From contig NZ_BMRC01000051.1 of the NCBI RefSeq assembly GCF_014648435.1, forward strand, positions 1-50,284: a stretch of DNA of 50,284 bases. The letters are read 5' to 3'. Positions 15,040 to 22,043 of this stretch are shown here, one piece after another. Under the pieces are notes generated by a model. That model was not told the origin of the DNA and did no database searches. It worked only from the letters and a program-made list of their open reading frames with translations. Positions within the stretch are counted from its first letter, which is position 1; each line of letters begins with the position of its first letter. Both the position numbers and the translations under genes were made by a program. The DNA is from Nonomuraea spiralis. Lineage in GTDB: Bacteria > Actinomycetota > Actinomycetes > Streptosporangiales > Streptosporangiaceae.

Positions 15040-15890
15040 CCTGGGGCAGACCGGGATCCAGTTGCCGTGGAAGCCCGTGGGGATGCGCACCGGGACGTGC
15101 ACCTCGGCGAGCGGGGGGCGTGCCAGGTCGGCGGCGTCCAGGATGGCCGGTAACTCGTACCGGCGCCGCGGTCGTGGGCGAACGTTCACCAGGAGGCCCT
15201 CGTTCTCACCGGTCCCTGCCCAAGGCACGAAGACGGCCTCGCCGCAGGTGTGGCCTGGAGGAAGGCGGTGAACCGCGCGTTCGCCGCCGCCGGTGAGGTC
15301 GTAAGCGTAGATCTCCGACCGCTCGGGCTCGGCGTCCAGGGAGAAGCTCGTCGCGTAGCCGTGACGGTGGGGCAGCCCGAGAACCGAGTCGGCCACCGGG
15401 GGATGTTAGCTGGGCGCGTCGGCGAGTGATTCTTCGGCGACCGCCCCCGACCTCAGGTCCAGCGTCCAGCGGTACACGACCGGAAGCCTGCCCTCCAGAT
15501 CGTCGGCGCTGCCACGCCACAGCGTGGGGACGCGGGGGCCAGGGACGGTGCTCGTGTCGCCCCGCGGGTCCTCGAAGGCGTTCATGGTGTGCCACACGTA
15601 GCACGGGGCGACGTCGAATCAGCGTACGGGCGCGTCGTCGCCCGCCGTACGCGCCAGCACGCCGAACCGGGCGCGGTGCGCGTCGTCCCAGCGCCACGGC
15701 GGCCCGCCCGTGCGGCCTGGGCGTGGTCGAAGACGACCGGCAGATCCATGAAGATCACGTGGTTTCTGGTGATGGCGAAGTCGTGCATCATCGTCGCGCG
15801 CGGCACGTCCACGACCCGCGTCTGCACCACCTCACCGACCGCCGAGACGCGGAAGCAGGTCAGGTACGGCGGGTGCAGCTGATATCCGAA
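15040..15890 (-). pseudogene. Carotenoid oxygenase, decayed C-terminal half
   Basis: Pieces of a carotenoid cleavage dioxygenase follow one another on the minus strand: PFFGYQLHPPYLTCFRVS, then VPRATMMHDFAITRNHVIFM and DLPVVFDH, then PWRWDDAHRARFGVLART, CYVWHTMNAFEDPRGD, VADSVLGLPHRHGYATSF, and RIPTGFHGNWIP at the end. There is a frameshift near 15705, an in-frame TGA where the family has Trp (VR*FDVAPCY, about 15620), a TAA near 15410, and a TGA upstream of the first block. The N-terminal half is missing. Iron-ligand histidines in the retained part survive, but no functional protein can be made. Confidence 0.8.
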
Positions 15891-16222
15891 GAACGGGATT
15901 GCGGGACGTTGTCACCGGACGTACCGAGGCATTGTTGTAGAGGATCCACTTCAGGTCGACGTACTCCCCGTCTTCCAGGCCTTCCCTCGTGGACCTGGTG
16001 GAGGGTGGACGGCGCCGGCACGCCGGCATCGCCTCCTCGGCGGAGGCGTAAATCCGTGGTGTGGGCGGCGCGTGCCGTACTACAGTCGGGCACGCCTTCA
16101 CCTCGCGGCTGCTGAACCACGAGGCCCGCGGCGGCGGCTCCGGTCCGTCGCCTTCTTCGGCGCGCTTTCGGTCGCGCCCGCCCCTTGCATCGCTTTTCAG
16201 CAGCCCGAAGGACTTCACCATC
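15891..16222. other. Intergenic stretch without recognisable gene
   Basis: Between the carotenoid-oxygenase remnant and rtcB. A short minus-strand peptide DGEYVDLKWILYNNASV near 15915-15980 looks protein-like but has no start or recognisable family, and may be further eroded coding sequence. The bases before 16223 serve as the rtcB leader. Confidence 0.4.
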
Positions 16223-17740
16223 ATGCGCACCCGTCAGGACCGCCGTCTCCTGCGCCGCGACGAGCAGTGGCTCACCCTCCCCAACCCTTGGGACATCCCC
16301 GTCGACATCTGTGCCGACGAACGTGTGCCTCTCGAACCGGCCGCCGTCGACGAAGTGCTGTCCGTCCTGGAGACCGCCGACACCCTCGACCGCCTCGCCG
16401 AGGCCGTACCCGGCCACGACGGTCCGCTGCCCCGCCTGGTCCGCCTCGTCCTCACCCCTGACTTCCACAAGGGCGCGGGCATCCCGATCGGCACGGTCAT
16501 CGAGACCGAGGGCGCGCTGCTCCCGCAGGCGGTCGGCAACGACGTCAACTGCGGCATGCGGCTTGAGGTGACCTCACTCACCGTGGAGCAGGTACGGCCG
16601 CGCCTGGACGCCCTGGAACGGCGGCTGCGGCACCTGTTCTTCGAGGGCGGCCGTCGCATCGCCCTCACCCCCGCCCAGCGGGAGGCACTCCTGCGCGACG
16701 GGCTCCCAGGGCTCATGCTCACCGGCGACGCCCCCTGGCAGGGTCAACAGCCGACCGACACCGAGGACTGCCTGGATCGCATGCACGCTCCGGCGCACCC
16801 GACCGGTACCGCCGAGGCGTTCGCCGACTGGATCACCAGCGCGGGCGGCACCGAGGCCGCCAGCCATGACAGCCTGATAGGCAGCATCGGCGGCGGCAAC
16901 CACTTCGCCGAACTGCAGTACGTGGCACGGATCCACGACCCCGCCGCCGCGTACGCGTGGGGCCTGACGGCGGGCGCGGTCGTCCTGATGGTGCACAGCG
17001 GCTCACTGGCGCTGGGGCACCAGGCCAACGCCACGGCGCTGGACCGGCTGCGCCGGACCTGGCCGCCGGGGTTGTCGCGACCCCGCAACCAGATCCTGCC
17101 GTTCCTGCTGGACGAGCGCACGGCCGCCGCCCGGCGCCGCTACCTGGACGCCTTCGGCAACGCCGCCAACTTCGCCTCAGGCAATCGGTTCTTCCTCGCC
17201 CTCACCATGCGGGCCGGGCTCGCCGCCGAATGCGGCCAGATGACGGCGCGCCTGGTCTACGACGCGCCGCACAACCTGTTCTGGCAGGAGGAGGACCGCG
17301 TCATCCACCGCAAAGGCGCGACGCCGGCGGGTGGTCACGAGCAGATGAGCGGCGGCCCGTACGCGATCTGGGGTGAGCCCGTGATCGTGCCCGGGTCGAT
17401 GGGAGCGTCGAGCTACCTGCTGCGGGGCCACGGCAACGCCCGCACGTTGGCCAGCGCCTGCCACGGCGCCGGACGGCGGGTCCCGCGCGGCGCCACCGCA
17501 CGGGCCGGCGACCGCGACCTCGACGCGTTCCTGCGGGAGTTCCGCGTGGTCACGCCGCTGGACCACCGCGATCCGACCGTGGCGCGCCGCGCGGACGTGA
17601 TGGCGGCCTGGCGGCGCGACCTCAAGCAGGAAGCTCCGTGGGCGTACAAGGACATCGGGCCCGTGGTGTCGAGCCTGCACGCGGGAGGTGTGGCGGACCC
17701 GGTGGCCGAGTTGCGCCCGCTCCTCACTGTCAAGGGCTGA
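16223..17740 (+). CDS. rtcB: RtcB-family RNA ligase
   Basis: 505 residues. RtcB seals RNA 2',3'-cyclic phosphate ends to 5'-OH ends using Mn2+ and GTP. Metal and active-site motifs are present: PDFHKGAGIPIGTV, AVGNDVNCGMRLEV (metal Asp and Cys), IGSIGGGNHFAELQ, MVHSGSLALGH, and ASACHGAGRRVPRG, which contains the His that is guanylylated. The start at ATG 16223 follows GAAGGA at 11 bases. The gene stands alone: no archease, RtcA or RtcR homologue lies next to it. The upstream frame is open to 16061 but has no coding character. Confidence 0.88.
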   Translation: MRTRQDRRLLRRDEQWLTLPNPWDIPVDICADERVPLEPAAVDEVLSVLETADTLDRLAEAVPGHDGPLPRLVRLVLTPDFHKGAGIPIGTVIETEGALLPQAVGNDVNCGMRLEVTSLTVEQVRPRLDALERRLRHLFFEGGRRIALTPAQREALLRDGLPGLMLTGDAPWQGQQPTDTEDCLDRMHAPAHPTGTAEAFADWITSAGGTEAASHDSLIGSIGGGNHFAELQYVARIHDPAAAYAWGLTAGAVVLMVHSGSLALGHQANATALDRLRRTWPPGLSRPRNQILPFLLDERTAAARRRYLDAFGNAANFASGNRFFLALTMRAGLAAECGQMTARLVYDAPHNLFWQEEDRVIHRKGATPAGGHEQMSGGPYAIWGEPVIVPGSMGASSYLLRGHGNARTLASACHGAGRRVPRGATARAGDRDLDAFLREFRVVTPLDHRDPTVARRADVMAAWRRDLKQEAPWAYKDIGPVVSSLHAGGVADPVAELRPLLTVKG

Positions 17741-17899
17741 CCACCCGCCCTCGGCTGCCGTCCCATGTAGAGGCCGCCTCACAGCTCGGGGTACATGGTG
17801 ATCGCCAAGCCCTTGACAGGGGGGTGCCGCTCGAATGCCCGGCGTCATCGTCGGCGAATGGCCGGCCCAGTTGCGATCGTCGGGACTAGGCAGGCCTGC

Positions 17900-17915
17900 A
17901 CGGTAAACGTACCGT
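17900..17915. promoter_or_regulatory. Palindrome directly before a secreted-protein gene
   Basis: ACGGTA-AACG-TACCGT is a perfect inverted repeat with a 4-base centre, ending six bases before the ATG at 17922. It could be an operator or an mRNA hairpin over the ribosome site. Confidence 0.4.
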
Positions 17916-17921
17916 CATCAC

Positions 17922-18539
17922 ATGAATACAGAAAGTAGCAGTGTTGTGCGGGAAGGTCACCGCCAACCACCCCCACCCGCCAACCGCAGACGCCGAGAGA
18001 TCCGGCGGCGAGGAGTCGCCGCCGGCCTGACCGTGCTGGCGTTCCTCACCACCACAGCCGCCCCGGCCGCGGCGGCCACCCACCTGTCAGCGCAGCGGAG
18101 CATGCGGGTCAACACCTGCGACCGGGGCACCTTCTACTCCTTCGACCAGTGGTCCAAGGGCAACGCGCAGCTGTGCGTGAACACCTGGCAGCGCGCCGAC
18201 GGCAGCTACGCGGTCGAGGCATCCTTCTACGCCGACTTCTACTACTACTGGGGGGCCGCCTGGTACTCCGACGGGACCTGCGTGTTCGGCTGCTCCCTGA
18301 GCGGCCATTTCGCCCTCGAAAAGAGCGACGGTTCGCGCATGTACGGCTGGTTCAGCAACAGCCTGAACGGCAACTCCGGCTGGGCCGGCCACACCTTCGA
18401 CGTGGGCAGCGGCCGCTACCAGCTGACCGCCTCCGTACGCAAGGAAGGCGGCTACTGGCGCAACCAGGGAAGTGGCCAGTACTCCGCCAGTTCCGTCGTC
18501 CCGATGAACGACCTGAAGATCACAGTCGACCTCCCCTGA
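17922..18539 (+). CDS. Secreted protein of unknown function
   Basis: 205 residues. A long arginine-rich n-region (NRRRREIRRRG) precedes the hydrophobic core VAAGLTVLAFLTTTAAPA and an AAAATH cleavage zone, so export is likely; the Arg cluster could suit Tat or Sec. The mature part, about 150 residues, is rich in Tyr, Trp, Ser and Gly, with four cysteines (NTCDRG, AQLCVN, GTCVFGC), possibly two disulfides. I recognise no family. A GTG at 17945 would give a shorter signal. A hairpin at 18715-18755 may end the transcript. Confidence 0.65.
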   Translation: MNTESSSVVREGHRQPPPPANRRRREIRRRGVAAGLTVLAFLTTTAAPAAAATHLSAQRSMRVNTCDRGTFYSFDQWSKGNAQLCVNTWQRADGSYAVEASFYADFYYYWGAAWYSDGTCVFGCSLSGHFALEKSDGSRMYGWFSNSLNGNSGWAGHTFDVGSGRYQLTASVRKEGGYWRNQGSGQYSASSVVPMNDLKITVDLP

Positions 18540-18714
18540 ACGACCGCCGCCCCACACCCTGCCCGCAGGCGGGATAGCCTGAACGGCCATCTGACCACGG
18601 CCACGAGGGCTGGTACGAGGGGCTACCCGACCGCTTCTTCAACGCCGTCCGTACGGGGCGCGGACATGCGCTCCAAGGGTGGGCGCATCGAACGCCTCCA
18701 CCCGCCCCCGTCCT

Positions 18715-18755
18715 GAAGGGCTTCCCGCGCGGGTCTCCGGCCCGGGAAGCCCTTC
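18715..18755 (+). terminator. Strong hairpin, probable terminator
   Basis: GAAGGGCTTCCCG at 18715-18727 pairs perfectly with CGGGAAGCCCTTC at 18743-18755 across a 15-base loop. There is no U-run, as often in actinomycetes. It is the first strong hairpin after the secreted-protein gene ending at 18539. Nothing coding is evident between 18540 and 18886. Confidence 0.55.
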
Positions 18756-18886
18756 GCCGTGTTCGAGGTCCGGCCGCCGCGCAGGCCGTGCCCCAGACCG
18801 TCGTTCACCGGGCGGGGTTGCTGGGCGTGAGTCACCGCGCCGGCGAGGGGCCGCACGCGCGAGTGGATGCCTGCCAACGGTTGCAC

Positions 18887-18924
18887 GAGAAGGGCTCGCT
18901 CCCGATCAGGCACGAGCCCTTCTC
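18887..18924 (-). terminator. Hairpin terminator of the 66-residue secreted peptide gene
   Basis: GAGAAGGGCTCG (18887-18898) is perfectly complementary to CGAGCCCTTCTC (18913-18924) with a 14-base loop. It lies four bases beyond the stop codon of the minus-strand gene at 18929-19129. Confidence 0.6.
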
Positions 18925-18928
18925 GGGC

Positions 18929-19129
18929 CTATCCGCGAGTGATGCTTTCTCCGTCGTAGGTTCCCTCGGAGCAGACCGCGCCATATATGGGGTCGAACGA
19001 GACGTACCCCCCACCGGCGATGCAGTCGGCTCGGGTAACCGCCGGGGCGGCGCCGGCGGCCGCGGCCGTTCCGAGCAGTAGTGCGGCGGAGGCCGCGCCT
19101 GCGGCGGCGAGCTTGAGAATCGGATGCAT
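18929..19129 (-). CDS. Small secreted peptide, unknown function
   Basis: 66 residues starting MHPILKLAAAGAASAALLLG with a clear Sec signal ending near GAAPAVTRA. The mature peptide is only about 35 residues, with two cysteines (ADCIAGGG and YGAVCSEG) that could form one disulfide, and aromatic residues between them (YVSFDPIYG). GGGAG lies five bases before the ATG, and a 12-base-pair hairpin follows four bases after the stop, so this looks like a real transcription unit in spite of its size. Family unknown. Confidence 0.65.
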   Translation of the reverse strand: MHPILKLAAAGAASAALLLGTAAAAGAAPAVTRADCIAGGGYVSFDPIYGAVCSEGTYDGESITRG

Positions 19130-19275
19130 GGTTCTCCCATCGTTGGGGGAACAGCTGTCTTGCCGGTTCCCCTCCCTCCGGATGACTACCGATCGTCGCC
19201 TGCAACTACACTCTGCTATCGCTCTGGCTCGGGATGTGGTTGCTCCGCCCTGTTCCTGATCGCCGCGGTAGCCGC

Positions 19276-19514
19276 CCGAGTTGGAGCACGACCTGATCTC
19301 CGAGCGCACTCTGGACGGCCTGGACGCCCGCCCGCGCCGCCGGCAGGGGTTGGCGGACGCCCGGCTCCGGTCACCGACGACGTGCTCGCCGTGGCGCGGG
19401 CCCGTCGCGGCCTGCGGCCAGTTGGTCATCCACATCGCCCGGGAGCTCGGTGTGGGCCGCTCGACGCTGTACCGGGCGCTGGAGGGCGACGACCAGGGCA
19501 GTCCCATGGTCTGA
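19276..19514 (+). pseudogene. Serine recombinase (resolvase), C-terminal fragment
   Basis: LEHDLISERTLDGLDA matches the E-helix region of resolvase/invertase enzymes, and IHIARELGVGRSTLYRALEG is their C-terminal helix-turn-helix. Between them VTDDVLAVARARRG is found in another frame, so the piece carries frameshifts. The catalytic domain is absent. Region 19130-19275 contains nothing else I recognise. Confidence 0.7.
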
Positions 19515-19713
19515 CCGCTCCGCTGGATCGGGTGGCCGGGTGTGCCGTTCGCCGGTCCGGTCCGCGGCACCTCAAGACGGCACCTGCGGCCCTGGTCGTG
19601 TGGATCTGCTGACCGGGCGGACTCAGCCGTTCAGGGTTTGATGCTCGACCGCCAGGTCAGCGGGGAATGATGTCCTTGCTTTTCTCCCCGCGTCCTGTGG
19701 CAGGCTTGCGACG

Positions 19714-19975
19714 ATGATGGCGGAGCGGGTGCTGCGCTACCCGATCAGTTCCCATCTAGGCCATCTGCGTGGTCTGGTGCACGCTCACGCGCACGCCGGT
19801 GGTCTGGCCGGGGAGCGGTTAGAGGATCCGCCCGGAGACATCCTCCACCTGAACCGCGACAGCGCCAGGCCGGGCGAGGAGGGTGAGCGTACCGGCCGCG
19901 CCCCCGTGGTCGAGCACGTTGGTGACCGCCTCGTTGATCGCCAGCACCTGGGCATACCCGGTGGATCGGCAAGGG
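19714..19975. pseudogene. Anti-sigma-type (RsbW/HATPase) protein, fragments in opposite orientations
   Basis: On the plus strand 19714-19822 reads VLRYPISSHLGHLRGLVHAH and GGLAGERLED, the start of an RsbW-like ATP-binding protein. The next part of such a protein, VLAINEAVTNVLDHGGAAGT then LTLLARPGAVAVQVEDVSGR, is on the minus strand from about 19948 to 19820. The simplest explanation is an inversion of the central segment of one gene; two separate remnants are possible. No C-terminal GLWLIRQL-type block is seen afterwards. No functional product is possible. Confidence 0.6.
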
Positions 19976-20379
19976 CGCCTGATCCGTCGTTGTGAGAAAC
20001 CGGTCCGGCCTTGGCTGTGCCACAACAGGGGCAAGCAGGACAGGGCATTGGGGCAGCGTGTCGGCATCGTCCTCGCCCGGATATGGGTGAGGCGGTGATG
20101 CGGGTCGGGCGGTTACGTGCGGGGCGGCTGCGCTACCGGATCGGGTGGGAAGAGCTGCTGCACCAGCCGGGCGATGTGTTCGCCGCCCGGCCCGACGGGC
20201 CGTTCCGGACGAGCCTGAGCGATCTCGCCTGCGATGTTGCGGTGTCGTCAAGGAGCACCGCGTCCGTCTGGAGGCCGCGCCGTGCCGTCGCCTTCGTCCC
20301 TCATCGTCTCATATGAGCCTCTTGCACCAGGAGTCCCGGGGACGCATTGACGGGAACAAGAGGAGAAGGATACGTTCCG
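19976..20379. other. Intergenic stretch without recognisable gene
   Basis: Lies between the ATPase remnant and the first cobalamin riboswitch. Open frames exist on both strands (for example GGEHIARLVQQLFP on the minus strand), but none shows a family, start site or ribosome site. Its right end must contain the promoter for the riboswitch transcript. Confidence 0.4.
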
Positions 20380-20485
20380 AAAGATTCACGGTTGTCCAAG
20401 GGAAATCCGGTGAGATGCCGGTGCGGACGCGCCACTGTATCCGGGACGCAGATCCCGGGAGCCAGGTCGCTTGGGCAGCCGTGAC
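20380..20485 (+). promoter_or_regulatory. Cobalamin (B12) riboswitch upstream of cbtB
   Basis: The conserved core of the cobalamin aptamer is visible at 20400-20438: GGGAAATCCGGTGAGATGCC followed by GGTGCGGACGCGCCACTGT. A hairpin CCGGGA..TCCCGGG follows, then the B12-box AGCCAGGTCGC at 20460-20470. The RNA leads into cbtB, whose GAGGAGG ribosome site lies at about 20512-20518. CCTC at 20485-20488 and the GTGAC/GTCAC pair in the gap could form the sequestering structure, so control is probably translational. It should shut the downstream cobalt-uptake and cob genes when adenosylcobalamin is plentiful. Confidence 0.88.
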
Positions 20486-20523
20486 CTCGCTAGATGGGAC
20501 GCGTCACCCTGAGGAGGCTTGAC

Positions 20524-20712
20524 ATGAGTGGGTTGTCCACCCCTTCGTCCATTCCCTTTCCGCGCCTGCGGCCCTGGCTGCTGGCCGTACCTGTGCTGTT
20601 GCTCGTGGCGTACCTGGTGCTGATGGACAACGGTGCCATCTCCCAGACGGGCACGTTCCTGCACGAACTCATGCACGACGGGCGGCACCTGCTCGGCGTG
20701 CCGTGCCACTAG
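20524..20712 (+). CDS. cbtB: CbtB-type cobalt transporter small subunit
   Basis: 62 residues: one transmembrane helix (PWLLAVPVLLLVAYLVLMDN) followed by a short tail with a metal-binding look, FLHELMHDGRHLLGVPCH, containing four His and one Cys. CbtB partners CbtA in a predicted cobalt transporter found behind B12 riboswitches. ATG 20524 follows GAGGAGG at six bases. The stop overlaps a possible GTG start of cbtA, but the ATG at 20721 is better. Confidence 0.88.
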   Translation: MSGLSTPSSIPFPRLRPWLLAVPVLLLVAYLVLMDNGAISQTGTFLHELMHDGRHLLGVPCH

Positions 20713-20720
20713 AGGCCGGG

Positions 20721-21488
20721 ATGGTACGCATCCTGCTGGTCAGGGGCCTGCTCGTAGGGCTGCTGGCCGGACTGGTCGCGGGCGGCTTCGCCTTGGCCTT
20801 CGGTGAGCCGCGGGTGGACGACGCCATTGCCCTGGAGGAAGCCGCCGCACAGGTGGCCTCACCGGAGCCCGCCGGGCACGCCGAGGAGGCCGGCCACAGC
20901 CACGGCGAGGAGGCCGAGGTGAGCAGGCCCGTGCAGAAGGGCGGGCTCTTCCTGGCCACGGGCCTGTACGGACTCGCCGTCGGAGGCGTCTTCGCGCTCG
21001 TGTTCGCGGGCCTGCGCGGGCGGGTCGGACCGCGATCCGACGGACGGCTCGCCCTGGCCGCGGCCGGGACGGCGTTCGCCGCAGTCATCGTCGTTCCTTT
21101 CGTGAAATATCCCGCCAATCCACCGGCGGTCGGTGATCCCGACACCATCAACAGCCGCACGCTGCTCTATGTGGTGATGATCCTCGTCGGCCTGGCCGCG
21201 ACCGCGATCGCCGTCGCGACGGCCCGCCGCATCACCGCGGGCCCCTGGGCTCGCTGGGTGGGGACGGTCGTCGCCTTCCTGGTGCCGGTGGTGGCCGCCT
21301 GGTGGTTGCTGCCGACGGTCAACGAAGTGCCCGACGGCTTCCCGGCAACGCTGCTGTGGCAGTTCAGGCTCGCCTCGATCGGCACCCAGCTCGTCTTCTG
21401 GACGGCGTTCGGCGTGCTGTTCGGCTGGGCGAGCGATCGCGTGCCCCGGCGTACGGCGGCTCCGGCGCACGTCGCCGCGCCGGGCTGA
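20721..21488 (+). CDS. cbtA: CbtA-type cobalt transporter subunit
   Basis: 255 residues, five or so transmembrane segments: ILLVRGLLVGLLAGLVAGGF, GLFLATGLYGLAVGGVFALV, LALAAAGTAFAAVIVVPFVK, LYVVMILVGLAATAIAVA and VGTVVAFLVPVVAAWWLLP. A loop after the first helix carries GHAEEAGHSHGEEAE, a probable metal-binding patch. PFVKYPANPPAVGDP is the CbtA signature. GAGGCCGGG precedes ATG 20721. With CbtB it should import cobalt for the corrin pathway encoded downstream. Confidence 0.88.
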   Translation: MVRILLVRGLLVGLLAGLVAGGFALAFGEPRVDDAIALEEAAAQVASPEPAGHAEEAGHSHGEEAEVSRPVQKGGLFLATGLYGLAVGGVFALVFAGLRGRVGPRSDGRLALAAAGTAFAAVIVVPFVKYPANPPAVGDPDTINSRTLLYVVMILVGLAATAIAVATARRITAGPWARWVGTVVAFLVPVVAAWWLLPTVNEVPDGFPATLLWQFRLASIGTQLVFWTAFGVLFGWASDRVPRRTAAPAHVAAPG

Positions 21489-21493
21489 GAGGA

Positions 21494-22039
21494 GTGCTCT
21501 TCGTCCGGCACGCGACGACGCCGGGGATGCGGGCCGCGTGTTTCCCCTCCGACGAGGAGGCGGATCCGGCCGGCCTGGCCAAGGCCGCCGCGTTGACCCT
21601 CACGACGGCCTCCGTCGTGTGGGCGGCCCCTGCCAGGGCGGCACTGCAGACCGCCCGTGCCATGGGGCTGCCCGCGCGCGAGTCCGCCGCCCTCGCGGAG
21701 GCGGACTGCGGCCGGTGGGTCGGCCTCTCCTTCGAGCAGGTGGCGCGGGAGGAGCCGGAGGCGCTGGCGCGCTGGCTCACCGACGCCGGCGCGGCGCCGC
21801 ACGGCGGCGAGTCCCGCACGGCGCACGCGGTCAGGGTGGCGAGCTGGCTCGACTCCGTCCGCGACGAGCCGGACCAGGTCGTCGTCTGCGAGGTCGGGAC
21901 CATCAGGGCGGCGCTCGCCCATGCTCTGCGGCTGGACCCGCTCGGCGCCACCCGCTTCGACGTGGCGCCCCTGTCCACCACCGAGCTGGTCGTCGTCCGG
22001 GACGGCTGGCGGATCTCTCATGTCAACCGGAAGGTCTGA
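21494..22039 (+). CDS. Histidine phosphatase family protein (CobC-like)
   Basis: 181 residues. VLFVRHATTPGMRAACFPSD contains the catalytic RHA motif, and CEVGTIRAALAHAL and the conserved PHGGES block (acid/His site) fit the phosphoglycerate-mutase-like phosphatase fold. In a cobalamin operon it could be the alpha-ribazole-5'-phosphate phosphatase CobC, but the downstream nucleotide-loop genes are not here, so substrate is uncertain. The GTG at 21494 is nearest to the conserved start but has GAGAGGA immediately against it; the start may lie inside the end of cbtA. Confidence 0.75.
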   Translation: MLFVRHATTPGMRAACFPSDEEADPAGLAKAAALTLTTASVVWAAPARAALQTARAMGLPARESAALAEADCGRWVGLSFEQVAREEPEALARWLTDAGAAPHGGESRTAHAVRVASWLDSVRDEPDQVVVCEVGTIRAALAHALRLDPLGATRFDVAPLSTTELVVVRDGWRISHVNRKV

Positions 22040-22043
22040 GGTT

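Noticed and set aside
19714..19995. A continuous 93-residue plus-strand gene through the ATPase remnant
   Set aside because: Only the first 36 residues look like a protein; the rest is antisense to the AINEAVTNVLDHGG block.
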